A program made the translations under genes and the position numbers. Positions 23,405-34,054 of a stretch of DNA of 64,000 nucleotides are shown piece after piece (within the stretch, counting starts at the first letter, position 1; every line of letters begins with the position of its first letter). Below the pieces are notes generated by a model. It was given only the letters and a program-made list of their open reading frames with translations, had not been told where the DNA came from and searched no databases. Source of the stretch: Chamaecyparis obtusa (Eukaryota > Streptophyta > Pinopsida > Cupressales > Cupressaceae); contig BSBK01007858.1 of the NCBI GenBank assembly GCA_027943335.1, positions 745,501 through 809,500 on the forward strand, written 5' to 3'.

Positions 23405-24816
23405 ACATCTAAGCCCTAGACCTAGGACTGACTCACCCCATCATGTGGAGTAGGTGGTGGTGAGGCCGGTGGTCCCATCCTATCACCTACCATATCCGAT
23501 CTCCCCATCCTCTCAGAGTAGAGTGGTGCCCTCTATCCCTGAGGTACGGCTACTATGTATAACCCATGGTAATAGGCTACCCATGCCACCTCTCTTTTGA
23601 TCTCTACGGCATCCTCTCGTGCTGCTCTATCCCACCGCTCTATCTCAACTCATGCATCTAGGAGCTGCTGATCATGTATAGCAATATTATTCCTCAGCTG
23701 CTACACCTCGGTCTCTAAGACCTGAATTATAGCATGAAGATCCTCTCCTCCCCTATCTACAGGCTGATCCTATCCTGCATCCACCCATTAATGAGATGAT
23801 GGTCTTGCCTCCTCCTCATCATCATCAGATACCTATCTCCATGATCATCTCTAGCCACCAAATTGAGATCCCTGCCCTGCACCTGCTCTCCCTCCTCCTC
23901 CATCTCCTCTGTCATCTCCATCATCACCCTATGCATGCAGTTGTGCATCAAGAACCATAAATGTAGGGAAGGGCTATCTCCTATGCTCTGCCTTGTAAAC
24001 TACATCTGCACCTGTGTCTACCATATTGGGTAATTAATCTCATGGATCCTTGCATAAACCTGCAGTCTCCTGTGTCACCTACTGGTAGTCCAGCATCGAC
24101 AGCCACCCCACTCCCTCATCCTCCTTGACCTGAGCATATGTGGTAGTCTCCATAGGTACCCTCTGCTGGCGACCGAATTGTCTCCATACTCAAGTGATAC
24201 AAAAGAGCTCAACAATATCTGCATGTCAACCTAATAGTGGCTGGTTGCACAACATGTATCCGAGCTCCTGATCCTGGTCGCTCCACTACTCACATTGTTT
24301 GTATGGTCTCCACTCAAAGGCTATAAGCTCATCTAGTAGCCTCCTGTAATATGTCAGATCACCACTATGAGGCTGGCTGATGAATCCCATGTACCTACAT
24401 ATATAGGGGCATCTCCGCTCCTGAGGCTGTACATGTGGTCACACAATGGCTATGTGCTCCCATGCCCATAACTGAGCCAGGATGGCTCCGCATGCCCAAG
24501 ATCTACCATCTCTATACACAATCTCATGTAGCTCATGGTACATGTCTGCTAGGATGGCTGAGCCTTGTGCCATCCATCTAGGGTGTGCTACCAAATCTGC
24601 TACTAACTTGCCCCAACCTAGTGGGAATCCCCTCTGGCTCTTGTCAGTGATCAAGGCCTGTGCTACTATTGAGCACATGATGCATTCCATTGGGTAGTCC
24701 CAACCATACTCCTTGATAAAATGGTCCCAGCTAAGATGTCTGTCTATGATGGTCATGTCCTGGAAGAGGTCCTGGATGGCCTGTCTCCCATTTGTAGGAG
24801 TTTGATCATAGTATAC
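23405..24816 (-). pseudogene. Antisense plant-mobile-domain gene in Element 2, downstream exon
   Basis: On the minus strand, starting after an AG acceptor, the frame reads DQTPTNGRQAIQDLFQDM, GFPLGWGKLVADLVAHPRW, GSAILADMYHELHEIV, then ACGAILAQLWAWEHIAIV. After a TGA follow MGFISQPHSGDLTYYRRLLD and FEWRPYKQCE. The plant mobile domain (PMD, MAIN-like) has this LQLWAWE block and downstream W-x-PY block. A long tail, acidic and then coiled, with many TAG/TGA stops continues to about 23405. In cells PMD proteins act in silencing or derive from transposons. Here the gene sits antisense between pol and the 3' LTR. Confidence 0.7.
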
Positions 24817-24897
24817 CTATGCCAACAAAAAATCATGTTAGTTTCATCATATGGAAACATTACATTTATGAACATCTATAAACATGATTATAATTAC
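24817..24897 (-). other. Intron in the antisense PMD gene
   Basis: On the minus strand an 81-nt AT-rich stretch begins GTAATTATAATC and ends TTGTTGGCATAG. It separates NHGDP from VYYDQTP, both in PMD-like frames. GT and AG ends and length fit a plant intron. Confidence 0.6.
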
Positions 24898-25180
24898 AGG
24901 ATCTCCATGGTTGGGTATCCGTAGGATCCAGTAGATGTCCTCTAGTGAGATGGTTGCCTCTCTGGTCGGCAAATGGAAGGTGTTATGCTCACTGTGCCAC
25001 CTCTCTGCCAAAGTTGTTAGCAACTTGTGGTTTGCCCGTATATGGGGCATATCCAATAGGTATCCAAACCCCATCCTGCCCAAGTCTCCTTAGCCTGGAT
25101 CATCCAGATCCTGAACATAGTGTAATCCAACCACCCTTGGTGCTCTAATGGTGAGCACTGCAAAAGCCTCCTGCAAGCTA
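24898..25180 (-). pseudogene. Antisense plant-mobile-domain gene in Element 2, upstream exon
   Basis: Minus-strand reading gives EAFAVLTIRAPRVVGLHYVQ, a stop, then MGFGYLLDMPHIRANHKLL, TTLAERWHSEHNTFHLPT and EATISLEDIYWILRIPNHGDP. The ERW-x4-H-TFHLP-x-E-x-T-I-x-L-E-D block is the hallmark of the plant mobile domain. One stop (TAA near 25092) interrupts it. The exon start may follow an AG at about 25165 (TAGCTTGCAG on minus), which is inference. Upstream, at 25280-25545, lies the densest cluster of GTATCGTGCGATAC-like words. Confidence 0.7.
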
Positions 25181-25279
25181 TAACCCGCAAACCAGATGTC
25201 AGAACATATCATGATGGATGACTAAAAATAGTACAAGTACTATCAAACACAAAAATTGTCTATACCCATGTTATTTTAC

Positions 25280-25545
25280 TCAAATTAAAACTATGCGATA
25301 CTTCTCATTATACTGCTACGATACTATTTTTTGATATAGTATCATGCAATACTTTCTTCAATAGTAGTATGATACTCTTGCCTTGTACGATAGTTCGCAC
25401 AAGGTCGCATGATGTTTCATCCAGTATCGTGCGATACTTTCTGGAACAACCATGTGACACTTTGTGGACCCATGAACTATCACATGATATAGAATATAGT
25501 ACATGTGTGATACTTTCTAAGTGTCGTACGATGTTTCACATGCAT
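25280..25545. repeat. Cluster of GTATCGTGCGATAC-like words
   Basis: About ten imperfect copies of a dyad-symmetric word occur in 265 bp. The best copy reads AGTATCGTGCGATACTTTC (about 25420-25440). Others include ATGCGATACTTC, GTATCATGCAATACTTTC, ATGTGTGATACTTTC and GTGTCGTACGATGTTTC. Spacing is irregular. Confidence 0.7.
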
Positions 25546-26407
25546 ATAATTTGAACTATTAAAAAAATGTGTTTTAAATGCATTAAATAACTCAAAAGGC
25601 TAGTTTTTCTGAAAACTTATTGGGGCACCATAGTGAGGAGGCCGGTTGTGCAATCGATCACGCTTGAATCGATGTGTGTGGATCGGAATTACTGCTTTTT
25701 GAGCCATAATCTCTCTCTAATCTCTCAAAGTTCTTAGAATCACAATAAGACAAATGAATTTGAAAATGACCTTTTTACCCCTTATATAGCATTTTGACTT
25801 TTTGACCAATTTTCAAAACATCTCAGAATTTCACAAAAATTGCACCCTTGGCTAATGTCGACGTCATGGATCCATTTTCAAGATAAAAATTGAAATCTGA
25901 GTTCATCTTGATAGTCAAAATCACATTTCAAAATTTCTCCTTCTATGCAGTTGGCTGACCATGTGAGGCCTGATCCTTTGATCTTCGCTGGGGCATCTTC
26001 ATTTCTTCCTCCCCATCTCTCTCAACCTTCTAGTCTTTCATTCATTCACTTTGTCTCTCTGAGGTTTGACTTCATTTTTATCCTATATCTTTCTCAGTCA
26101 AACCTAGTCAAACTAGGGCATATTTTCACTACTTGATGGTTATTCTATCATTATGATTTCTAGTGATTTGATCAAACTTATCAATTTACTATTTCTCCTC
26201 TACCTAATTTTGATTTTGATTTCGAGGAGGTAGTACCTATCAAACTTCAAACCTTGATTCAATTTTATCAAACCTTGCTTGAGCTTCTTATCTCTTATCT
26301 TAGACTTGACAATTACCTATTTACAAGGGTGTTGGCCTTGTCTTTTTCAATCAACTTATCTTTGTCCTGATGTGTTCCCATCTGTCAAACACATGTCTAG
26401 GTTTTTT

Positions 26408-26479
26408 TGTGATCCCAAATCGATCTCACATTTCAACTTCATTCTTTGACTACATGTGATCCCAAATCGATCTCACATT
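26408..26479 (+). repeat. Duplicated 25-bp word before the polypurine tract
   Basis: The word TGTGATCCCAAATCGATCTC-ACATT occurs at 26408-26432 and 26455-26479 without change. Its ends TGTGA/TCACA are inverted. Confidence 0.85.
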
Positions 26480-26496
26480 AGTCAAAGAGGGGCAAA
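26480..26496 (+). other. Element 2 polypurine tract
   Basis: AGTCAAAGAGGGGCAAA lies directly before the 3' LTR. It would prime plus-strand DNA synthesis. Confidence 0.75.
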
Positions 26497-27409
26497 TGTA
26501 TGCACCCCAAAATGGTCGCCTAGACTTTGGGCCCCATTCTTCAATTTATCAATTTTTTGAATCAATATTTTTAATCAAATCAATTTCCTTGATCAAATCC
26601 TAATTCTATCATTTATTTGATTATATTCTATGGGCTAGCCATTTTATCCTAAGTCTTTATTTAATTAAAAGGAATTTCCTCCCCTTTTATTAAATAAAAA
26701 GCCCCCACTTTCCTCTTATCCTAAGTTGCACAAATAAAGCATTATTCTTATTTTATAAAAAAGAGAAAATGCCTTTTTGTCTCACATGAGGCTCAAAAGT
26801 CAACACTTCTTTCTCATTGGAGGAGATTTGTGCATGAGGATTGATCCCTCTTTCAAGCTCCACCCTTGATCAAATCTTTTGCCTCTTAATCTCCATGGTC
26901 CACTTATCTTTAAAAGGAGAACTCTTTTCTCATTCAAAGGATCCACTCTTTATGCTAATCTTATGCTGTAGGTTTTCTTGGTGACTTTGGAGCTTTGGAG
27001 ATCTTCTTGCATTCTAGCTTTCATTCTTGCATTTATCTTAGCTTTTATGGCATTTTAGTTTACTTTCCTTTCATGTTTCTAGCTTAACTCACATAGCTTA
27101 ATTAGCAAAGGCTTGTAATACTTTCATTTCCATAGCTTAGTTGTACTCTTGCATCTTCATTATAGCATATCATTGCATTGCATTTCCATCTTTATTCTTG
27201 AGGATATTAGCATTCTTGCCCTTGTCTCTTTGAATCTCCCATTGTGTAGTTTACTAGCAAGGTTATAGGCTTAATAGCTCTAGCTAAGAGAATTCTAAAT
27301 ATCCTTGTGACTCCATGCTTAGGGAGCTCTAGGTCACTTTCTCAAGGTTTCCAATCCATGGATTCCCTTGGAAGTAATGACTTAGAGAAGTGCACATTTT
27401 GAGTGTACA
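26497..27409 (+). repeat. Element 2 3' LTR (913 bp)
   Basis: It starts TGTATGCACCCC, ends GTGTACA, and is followed by TGTGG (27410-27414), which repeats the five bases before the 5' LTR. Confidence 0.93.
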
Positions 27410-27414
27410 TGTGG

Positions 27415-29683
27415 TACCCGGTGTGGGGGATATTTTGAGAGGTTTTGGTGCTTCTCAGTCTACTAGGTGGCATTTCATATTGTAGTCCCTTTGGATTTTG
27501 CTCCCTTGTTATTTGTACTTCCCTATTTTGTAGTGCTCTCCATGTGGTAGTTTTTGTGGTTGTTGGGGGTTCATGCCCTTGGTAGTTATAGGGTTCTTTT
27601 GATGCTTAAAGGTTGTTCTTGGTATTGGTGTTTCTTTGGTCAAAGGAGTTGTCTTTAGTGACTTATCTGGTCTTAGATCCTATTTTTTTTAGACTTCACG
27701 TTGGTTTGGTCTAAATGTTTTCTTCTGGTCTCTTTTTATGGGGCTTTGACATGGTTCTCCTTAGTTTGTATCACAAGATATTTGGAGCATTTTTCTTCCT
27801 AGTTTGGGCTGGTTTTGGCCCTTGTTGTAGCTCAAAATTTTCTAAGAATGGTATTGGTCATCCCTCTTTTTATCCACAACTTCTTATAGAGGTGAATTCC
27901 TATCATAAGGAGGTGGGGAGGTTTCTTGTGACTTTGGACCAAGATTGGTTCTATTGGAAATTATTTCTTGAGGTTTCCTATATCTAGTTGCTTGATCCTA
28001 GGGGTAGTAAGAGGCTGGATTATCTCGTTAGTTTTTTAATTCTCTGATTTTCTTATTGAGGTGTTTTTCTATCCTATTGAGATGGAGAGGATTTATTATT
28101 AAGAATTTTGTACTTATAAGAGGACAAATTTTGATGATGACCACTTTTTAGTTTTGAGTACCACTTCAAAATCTAGTTTGCATATTTGGGGAGCCTCTCA
28201 AAACCTTGTAGCCCTTATATTTGTTTGGGAGGCTCTTTTCATTCCAGGGACTGTTATGTTTCTCATCTTTTAGCTGGAGATATTTAAGGTTGTGGGAGCC
28301 TTTTCAAAACTCATTGTTTCTTCTAGTGAGTGTTTATTACTTTATCTAGTAAGTGGTGGCAATGAAGGTTGTGGGAGCCTTGTTAAAAATCATGTATTCT
28401 AAATTTATGGGTACCTAGTAAAACCCATGGTATGTTATTATTAAGGTTTATGGAGCCTTAAAAACCATGTAGTTTGTGTTTTAAGGCTTCAACCTATTGT
28501 TTTTTTAACTTGTGCTTTGTATTTTGATTTTACATTAGGTTGTTAATTTTGAACGTTGTTGGATAGCTACATTGTTATGTAATGTTCTATCATATTTAGA
28601 TAAATTTTTTATTGGGTTCCTAATCCCTATTAAAATCTATTTGTAATAGGGTTTTTGGTCTCTTAAAAATTAGTTTTCCTCTAATAAAAATAAATTTATT
28701 CTTATTAATCAGCTGATTGTAAATCTATTACATTTAATTTAAATGGTATAACATTCTTAATCTTATATGATAAGATTATATATCTCTAAAATTAAAATCC
28801 TTGCACGACACCTTCTTGTATAAAGGTATTAAGAAAGTACATAGTTTCTTCTAGGTGTTATAAAGGTGATTTTAGTAATTATATAAGCCTTTTTAAGATG
28901 CCAAATGTTACATAGGCTATTTTGGAGATTACATCTAGGGCCTTTTAGGATAACATTGATAAATACTTAATATTTTTCCCTTTTAACCTTATCTTTATCC
29001 CAATTCTATAAAATTCTACTTTTGTATTTCTCTTACATATTATTGGTAGTCATTAGGATTAAAGATATTATGCATCCCTACATTAGATGCATGTAGATTA
29101 TTTATGCAAAACAATTTATAGCTAATTTCATTATCATTTTTTATCCTAAAGAGGGGAGGAGGAAAAAATAATAGAAGTGATAATATATTTGTAAATTAAT
29201 GCCATCAAAATGAAACATAGCTCATCCAAAAAAAATTAATGTCAAATAAAATAGAGTAGCATTAAAAAATTTTGTTAGCTAATTTTGAAATTTAATAGAA
29301 AGGAGTGCCAATGTAGCTACATCCTAGGTATTGTGCACATATAATGCACAAACAACACAAACCATAATCGTTTAAGTACCCAAATGATGATATAATCTAT
29401 TTCAATTTATATGACTAGAACCTTTAATTTTCCAATCTGATTCGTTGATTCATTGAAGTCTTTGCGAGTTTCACACATTACATTTGGAGAAATAGGGATG
29501 GATTTGGGTTGTCATAGAATTGGTAGTAGGCTCAAGTCACATGTAGGGATCAAGGATGCGTAAGAAAATTTTTACACATTTTTAATGGAGAAAACAATTT
29601 TACTATCAATTGTGGGATCCACTTGTCTAGTTATGTTAAGATAAATTCCCTAATTTTACTCCTACATTTGGGGTTTTTCTTGA
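27415..29683. other. Unassigned stretch between Elements 2 and 3
   Basis: The first kilobase is G/T-rich and continues the left flank of Element 2. Around 28170-28490 short phrases such as GGGAGCCTT and AAACCATG recur irregularly. The open frame at 27715-27987 has no recognisable domain. The rest is AT-rich without terminal repeats. Confidence 0.4.
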
Positions 29684-29688
29684 CAATC

Positions 29689-30065
29689 TGTTAGCATTAT
29701 TACACATACATCAGTTCACTCTATTTATTGCAGATTTGCAGCAATAATTCTTTGTTGACACCAATCTGTAAAGTGGAGTTTTTCTTGTGACTTCCATAAG
29801 TTTAGACTGCATATGCTCTTTAATGTAAGACTAACTAAAGAGAAGTGCATGTTTTTTTTTCACCTCTTCATCTCACCACATCATAATTTTAGTTATTGTG
29901 GCTATTTATTCATTGTAAATCCTATATGTTTTTTATAATGGGTAATGATAATTAAGTTCATTTCCGTGTCTTCATCTCTATTTTTTTTCTTTTCTATTTT
30001 TTGCAAGTTTTGCTTCTATTTTTCTACTAGATCCTAGTGTGCAACTACAATTGCAAAATTTTACA
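29689..30065 (+). repeat. Element 3 5' LTR (377 bp)
   Basis: Starts TGTTAGCATTATTA and ends AAAATTTTACA. It is collinear with 31242-31618, with scattered substitutions suggesting an old insertion. Confidence 0.85.
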
Positions 30066-30076
30066 TGATATCAAAG
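30066..30076 (+). other. Element 3 primer binding site
   Basis: TGATATCAAAG abuts the LTR end. Compared with the copia-type site TGGTATCAGAG (seen intact in Element 5) it has two G-to-A changes. Confidence 0.65.
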
Positions 30077-30216
30077 AATTGGATCTTGGAAGAAGAAACA
30101 CAAACAAGTTATTTGTAGGCATTGAAGATTATATTTTCTTTAGAATAAAATTTCTATTGTATTGATGGTCTACTTTTGTACAATTTTTGGGATCAATTAA
30201 GGACTAAATTACGTAG

Positions 30217-30621
30217 AAGGGTTGTATTGGTAGACATTGTGGCAACAATAAAGATGGGCATGAATTGTGTCCTTATTTCTCAAACAATGCTCATCAAATC
30301 TTTCTTGAGAGTGCATTAAAATATCAAGTTTCTCATTATCCACATACAAAGACAATTATTATACCTTCATTCATTGATAATATTATTCCTCGTAAGAAAA
30401 ATAATTCATCTCTTTATCTTCCTGATTGGGATTCCTATTTCCCAAACATTGGTTCATTATTTTTGGAGTCTCACATTTCAAATTTAGAGGACACATTTGA
30501 GGGGGCATCTCTTCTCTTTGGTGATAGTTTTAACATAGTTGGAGATTATTCTACATTGTATTTGGAGATTGACATTCATGAGGATCCTCCTTCACTTGAT
30601 TTGTCACATTTTACAATTTAG
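30217..30621 (+). pseudogene. Element 3 residual ORF, possible gag remnant
   Basis: The frame is open from after a TAG at 30214 to a TAG at 30619, with no ATG near its start. It begins with a Cys/His-containing stretch (GCIGRHCGNNKDGHELC) that loosely recalls the zinc knuckle of copia gag, then about 110 acidic, Ser/Asp-rich residues without known domains. I cannot name it. It may be the end of a truncated gag. Confidence 0.35.
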
Positions 30622-31241
30622 GTTAATCATAGGCATGTGATGGTCTCTTCAAGCTTGGAGACTCATTTTTCACCTTTTAAAGGGATCTCTCCTATTTGAT
30701 GGTAGTTGTGGCACCAATGTTGTCACTTCATATTTCTCTTTGGAGATTGTTTAAAATTACTTTCTATTGTTCCCTTTGTTTTCACCGTCTATTTTGACTG
30801 GGTATGCACCTAATTATTTTCTAACATCTTCATCATCCAATGATGTCGCGACATATGAGAAATTTTAATAGACTTCATCATATATTTGGATTCTACTTCC
30901 TCCAAATTCTTACCTAGCATGGAAACCATTCCTGCATTCATACTTGGTTTATCTTCTTCCTAAAGGAAGAAAAATTTCTTATAGCCAATGGATGATGTTT
31001 TGTCTTCAAGCACTTGCCATTTCTATAGGACATTAAATGTTGTGGGTGAATACTTGGCCCTTGCATTCCATTTATTTTATTTTTCCCTTTCTACAAGACC
31101 TTAAAGTAAAGGATATTATAGCATAGTATCTACCATGCAGAGTTAGTGTTAATTTGAAGGGAGGGTTTTGTTCCCACTGTGGTTTTTCTCTTTCCTCTTT
31201 CTTTTCATTAGGATTGTATCCTTAGTTATACTTAAGGGGGG
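30622..31241 (+). other. Element 3 non-coding interior and polypurine tract
   Basis: T/C-rich sequence without a conserved frame. The last bases before the 3' LTR, CTTAAGGGGGG (31231-31241), form the polypurine tract. Confidence 0.55.
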
Positions 31242-31618
31242 TGCTATAATTATTTCACATGCATTAGACCACTCTATTTATTGCAGATTTGCAACAACAA
31301 TTCTTTGTTAATACCAATCTATAAAGTGGAGTTTTCTCATGATTTTTGTAAGTTTATGCTACATGTGCTCTTTTATGTAAGGCTAACTAAATAGAAGTAC
31401 ACATTGTTTTCTCCACCACTTCAATTCACTATGTTATAATTTCTATTATAATAGTTTTTTAGTTATTGTAAATCATTAATTTTGTACATTGGTTAATGAT
31501 AATTAATTTAATTTATGTGCATTCATTTCTATATTTTTCCTTCTGTATATTTTTGGCAAGTTTTTCTTCTATTTTTCTACTAGATCCTACTGTGCAACTA
31601 CAATTGTAAAATTTTACA
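31242..31618 (+). repeat. Element 3 3' LTR (377 bp)
   Basis: Starts TGCTATAATTATTT and ends AAAATTTTACA. It has the same length as the 5' LTR. Confidence 0.85.
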
Positions 31619-31626
31619 CAACCTAG

Positions 31627-33176
31627 TGAATAGAGGTAAAATGGAATCACCTCATTGGATGTATGTATGGGGGAAATATGAGACCCACTTCTAAATCCAA
31701 ATTCCCAAAGGAGAGATCCAAATTGATTAACCAAAAGGTTAATGCACAATCAAATCAATCTATGGAGAATATGAAAGAGGGAGAAAACCCTATATTTCCC
31801 TATAATGGAATTGTGCTTGAAATCTGAAATAATTGAAAGGAAAATACTAACCTAAAAAATAGGGCAAATTTAGAAAATGCCAATTTTTGATGTTTGTGTG
31901 TAGTCTTGGGCAATTCTGCAACTTGTTCTGCACTGGAAATGCCCAAATGAAGAAAACCCAAAAATCTTTTATCTTTCTGACAGCAGGTAGTCTTTGACCC
32001 TCATAAAAGGTCAAAGTCTACATTCTTATTCTAAAGGTCGAATTTGACTTTTTTCATAGATCTCAGAAGTTTTCTGAAAAGGGTATCCAAATCCAATCTC
32101 AGATCTGAAGTTCCGCACCTGCACCTGCAAGAAAAGTAGGGTTTTTGTTGTTTGCTTGAGGGGTTTGCCTTGGTCAAACCCCAGTTTGGAATCAACCTTA
32201 ATATTAAAATTGAAATGAGAATGCTAGCAAGTAGTAGAAGTAGATCTAACAATGAAGCTATGCAATTTGATAGATATACAATTGTATTTTGAATGTAAAC
32301 AAATATATTGATATGAAAGCTTGAACACAATAATGGAAAATGTAAATCAAAACCATGAAAGTAAATACAAAACCTCCATGTTTGTATGCTTGGAATCCAC
32401 CTTGATATAAGAATGAATGGATCTAGAAGATGAATAAAGGATCTTGAAGGAAGATCACATCATCATAATGGCTAGATCTAGGGGTTGAATGATGAATCTT
32501 TCATGCTTGAACCAAATCCCTTCAAAGACATGAATGCTTGAATCCTTGATCTTCAATGGAGAACTTGAATGGAGAAGAGGACTTGAATGCATGCTTGATG
32601 AAATGCTTGAATGCTCATGAAATTACTTGAGATGAGTTATCTTGCTCTTGATGATGGATGATTGAAAATGGGAGAGGAAGGCCTCCTTTTATAGTGAACT
32701 AGGGCACAAACCTCTAGAGAAGGCCGACATTGGAGAATTAAATCTCAGTTAACCTTAAACCTTAGAAATGGACCCATACTAAATGCAATTTAAGGATTTA
32801 CCATTCCAAAACCTGAAATGGCTGACCCAGAGGTGGGAAAACAAATATCTTTAAAACCTGACACCCGAAAATCATAGGAATTTGAAATTTAAACTGTGGG
32901 TCAAGGATGAGGTTGACTTTGGCCTAGGTTAGAGTCAAGGTTGATCCTGATCCTCAAGGTCAATTTTGACCTTGAGGTCAAAAACCTCAGGACCTCAGTC
33001 CATAATGCCAAGAAATGTAGAAATATACTAAAAACAAGGATAGACAGAAGCAGAATGAGGAGGACAAGTCAGATCCAAGAAAAGGGCTGATTCGAGGTGC
33101 TTGACATGACCTAGACCACTCACTCGAAGGGATAAACATTCTTAACATGGAAGTACTTCCATTTTAAGATGATACA
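31627..33176 (-). repeat. Element 4 3' LTR (1550 bp)
   Basis: Collinear with 36518-36687 plus 41703-43064. The first 171 aligned bases differ at about 6 positions; the other end has diverged more. Related to the Element 1 LTR and to 63387-64000. Confidence 0.88.
32685..32694 (-). promoter_or_regulatory. TATA box of the Element 4 3' LTR
   Basis: The minus strand reads CTATAAAAGGAGGCCTTCC. The same motif is at 42600-42591 in the other LTR and 5596-5587 in Element 1. Confidence 0.55.
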
Positions 33177-33191
33177 TTAAGCCCCCACTTT
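33177..33191 (-). other. Element 4 polypurine tract
   Basis: On the minus strand AAAGTGGGGGCTTAA directly precedes the 3' LTR start TGTATCATC. Confidence 0.7.
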
Positions 33192-33726
33192 AGCAAGAAT
33201 ATGGATTCAATGCAAGCTCTTGGTAAAGGATAAGGAAGAAGAGATCCCAGTGGATTCAAAATGAGATAGGATGACACTTAGCTAGGGACACAAGCCCCCA
33301 GCCTAAGGATTCTAACTCAACATACGTGCATGAGGGTGTGAAAACAAAAAATACACAAAAGAGGGGTTAGTACTAAAACAAACCCAAATCAACTAGCACA
33401 AGAAACCTTACTAAGAAACACTTCTCATACTAATATCATATTTGGAAAGCTATCATAAAATAATAAATGATTACATAAGAAAGACAAGAGAAACACTATA
33501 AATAACATAGCTTCATGATCCAGTCCTACTAGCATGAAAGTGAAAAGAGAGAAAAGGAAAAAGAGTGATTGCCTTGCCTAGTAAGATGCCCACCTTACCA
33601 TGAATCACTATGGAGGGAGAGCCCAATAGGTTCACCCATAAACTATGCTTGCAACTATAATGCATCTTCTGATAGCTTTGGGAATACCCATAGATCAACC
33701 TTCTTGTATCACTATGAATATGAAAT
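33192..33726 (-). other. Element 4 interior, no gene
   Basis: AT-rich with no conserved frame. The ORFs of 61-77 codons on both strands overlap each other and show no domain. Confidence 0.5.
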
Positions 33727-34054
33727 GCGTGTCTCCTTAGGATTTAGAAACTTATGTGTCTTACCTTCAGAAGATTTAGCATATAGATGCACGTCCCTTT
33801 AGGATTTAGCAACTTATGTGCATTACCTTCAAAGGATTTAGCATATTTGGAATTGGAAATACATGTCCCTTCAGGATTTAGCAACTTATGTGTGTTACCT
33901 TCCAAGATTTAGTATATTGAATTTTTTTGAAAAATGTGTGTCTCCTTAGGATTTAGCAACTTATGTGTGTTACCTTCAGAACATTTAGCATATAGATACA
34001 TTTATTTTTAGGATTTAGCAACTTAGGTGCATTACCTTCCAAGATTTAGCATGT
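33727..34054 (-). repeat. Five-unit tandem repeat inside Element 4
   Basis: Units of about 58-75 bp begin near 33728, 33792, 33863, 33938 and 33999. Each contains (plus strand) TAGGATTTAGCAACTTATGTG, here broken as TAGGATTTAGC + AACTTATGTG, then TTACCTTC and a second GATTTAG. The half-motif GATTTAGCA thus recurs about ten times. Confidence 0.85.

Larger units (their letters stand above)
25546..26496 (+). other. Element 2 region between PMD gene and 3' LTR
   Basis: No conserved frame was seen. A minus-strand ATG near 25709 opens a short frame (MAQKAVIPIHTHRFKRDRL) that could be the start of the antisense gene before a stop; this is speculative. The end holds a duplicated 25-bp word and the polypurine tract. 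Confidence 0.4.
10548..27409 (+). mobile_element. Element 2: complete Tat-type Ty3/gypsy retrotransposon (16.9 kb)
   Basis: LTRs at 10548-11455 and 26497-27409 begin TGTATGCACCC and end GTGTACA. They are flanked by a perfect TGTGG duplication (10543-10547 and 27410-27414). In order: LTR, primer site, 2.4-kb leader, gag, protease, acidic linker with G-patch-like segment, reverse transcriptase, RNase H, a second RNase H of the archaeal-like type, integrase, 3' untranslated region, antisense plant-mobile-domain gene, polypurine tract, LTR. The dual RNase H and extra antisense ORF are typical of the Tat lineage. The LTRs differ at about 6 of the first 155 aligned positions. Many stops and a gag frameshift make it dead. 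Confidence 0.93.
29689..31618 (+). mobile_element. Element 3: small non-autonomous LTR retrotransposon (1.93 kb)
   Basis: Two 377-bp LTRs (29689-30065 and 31242-31618) start TG and end TTTTACA. A primer site TGATATCAAAG follows the first, two transitions from the initiator-tRNA-Met site TGGTATCAGAG. A polypurine tract AAGGGGGG precedes the second. Flanking duplications are CAATC (29684-29688) and CAACC (31619-31623). The 1.18-kb interior has no reverse transcriptase or integrase. Only one short frame is open. It would have relied on proteins of an autonomous, probably copia-type, relative. Confidence 0.85.

Noticed and set aside
24482..25148. Plus-strand ORFs over the PMD region
   Set aside because: They are shadows of the minus-strand PMD frames, which show conserved family motifs.
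27715..27987. 90-codon ORF right of Element 2 as a gene
   Set aside because: Hydrophobic and aromatic-rich translation of G/T-rich DNA with no recognisable motif.
33727..34054. CRISPR-like array
   Set aside because: Spacers are not unique sequences of constant length; it is a degenerate tandem repeat within a plant retroelement.
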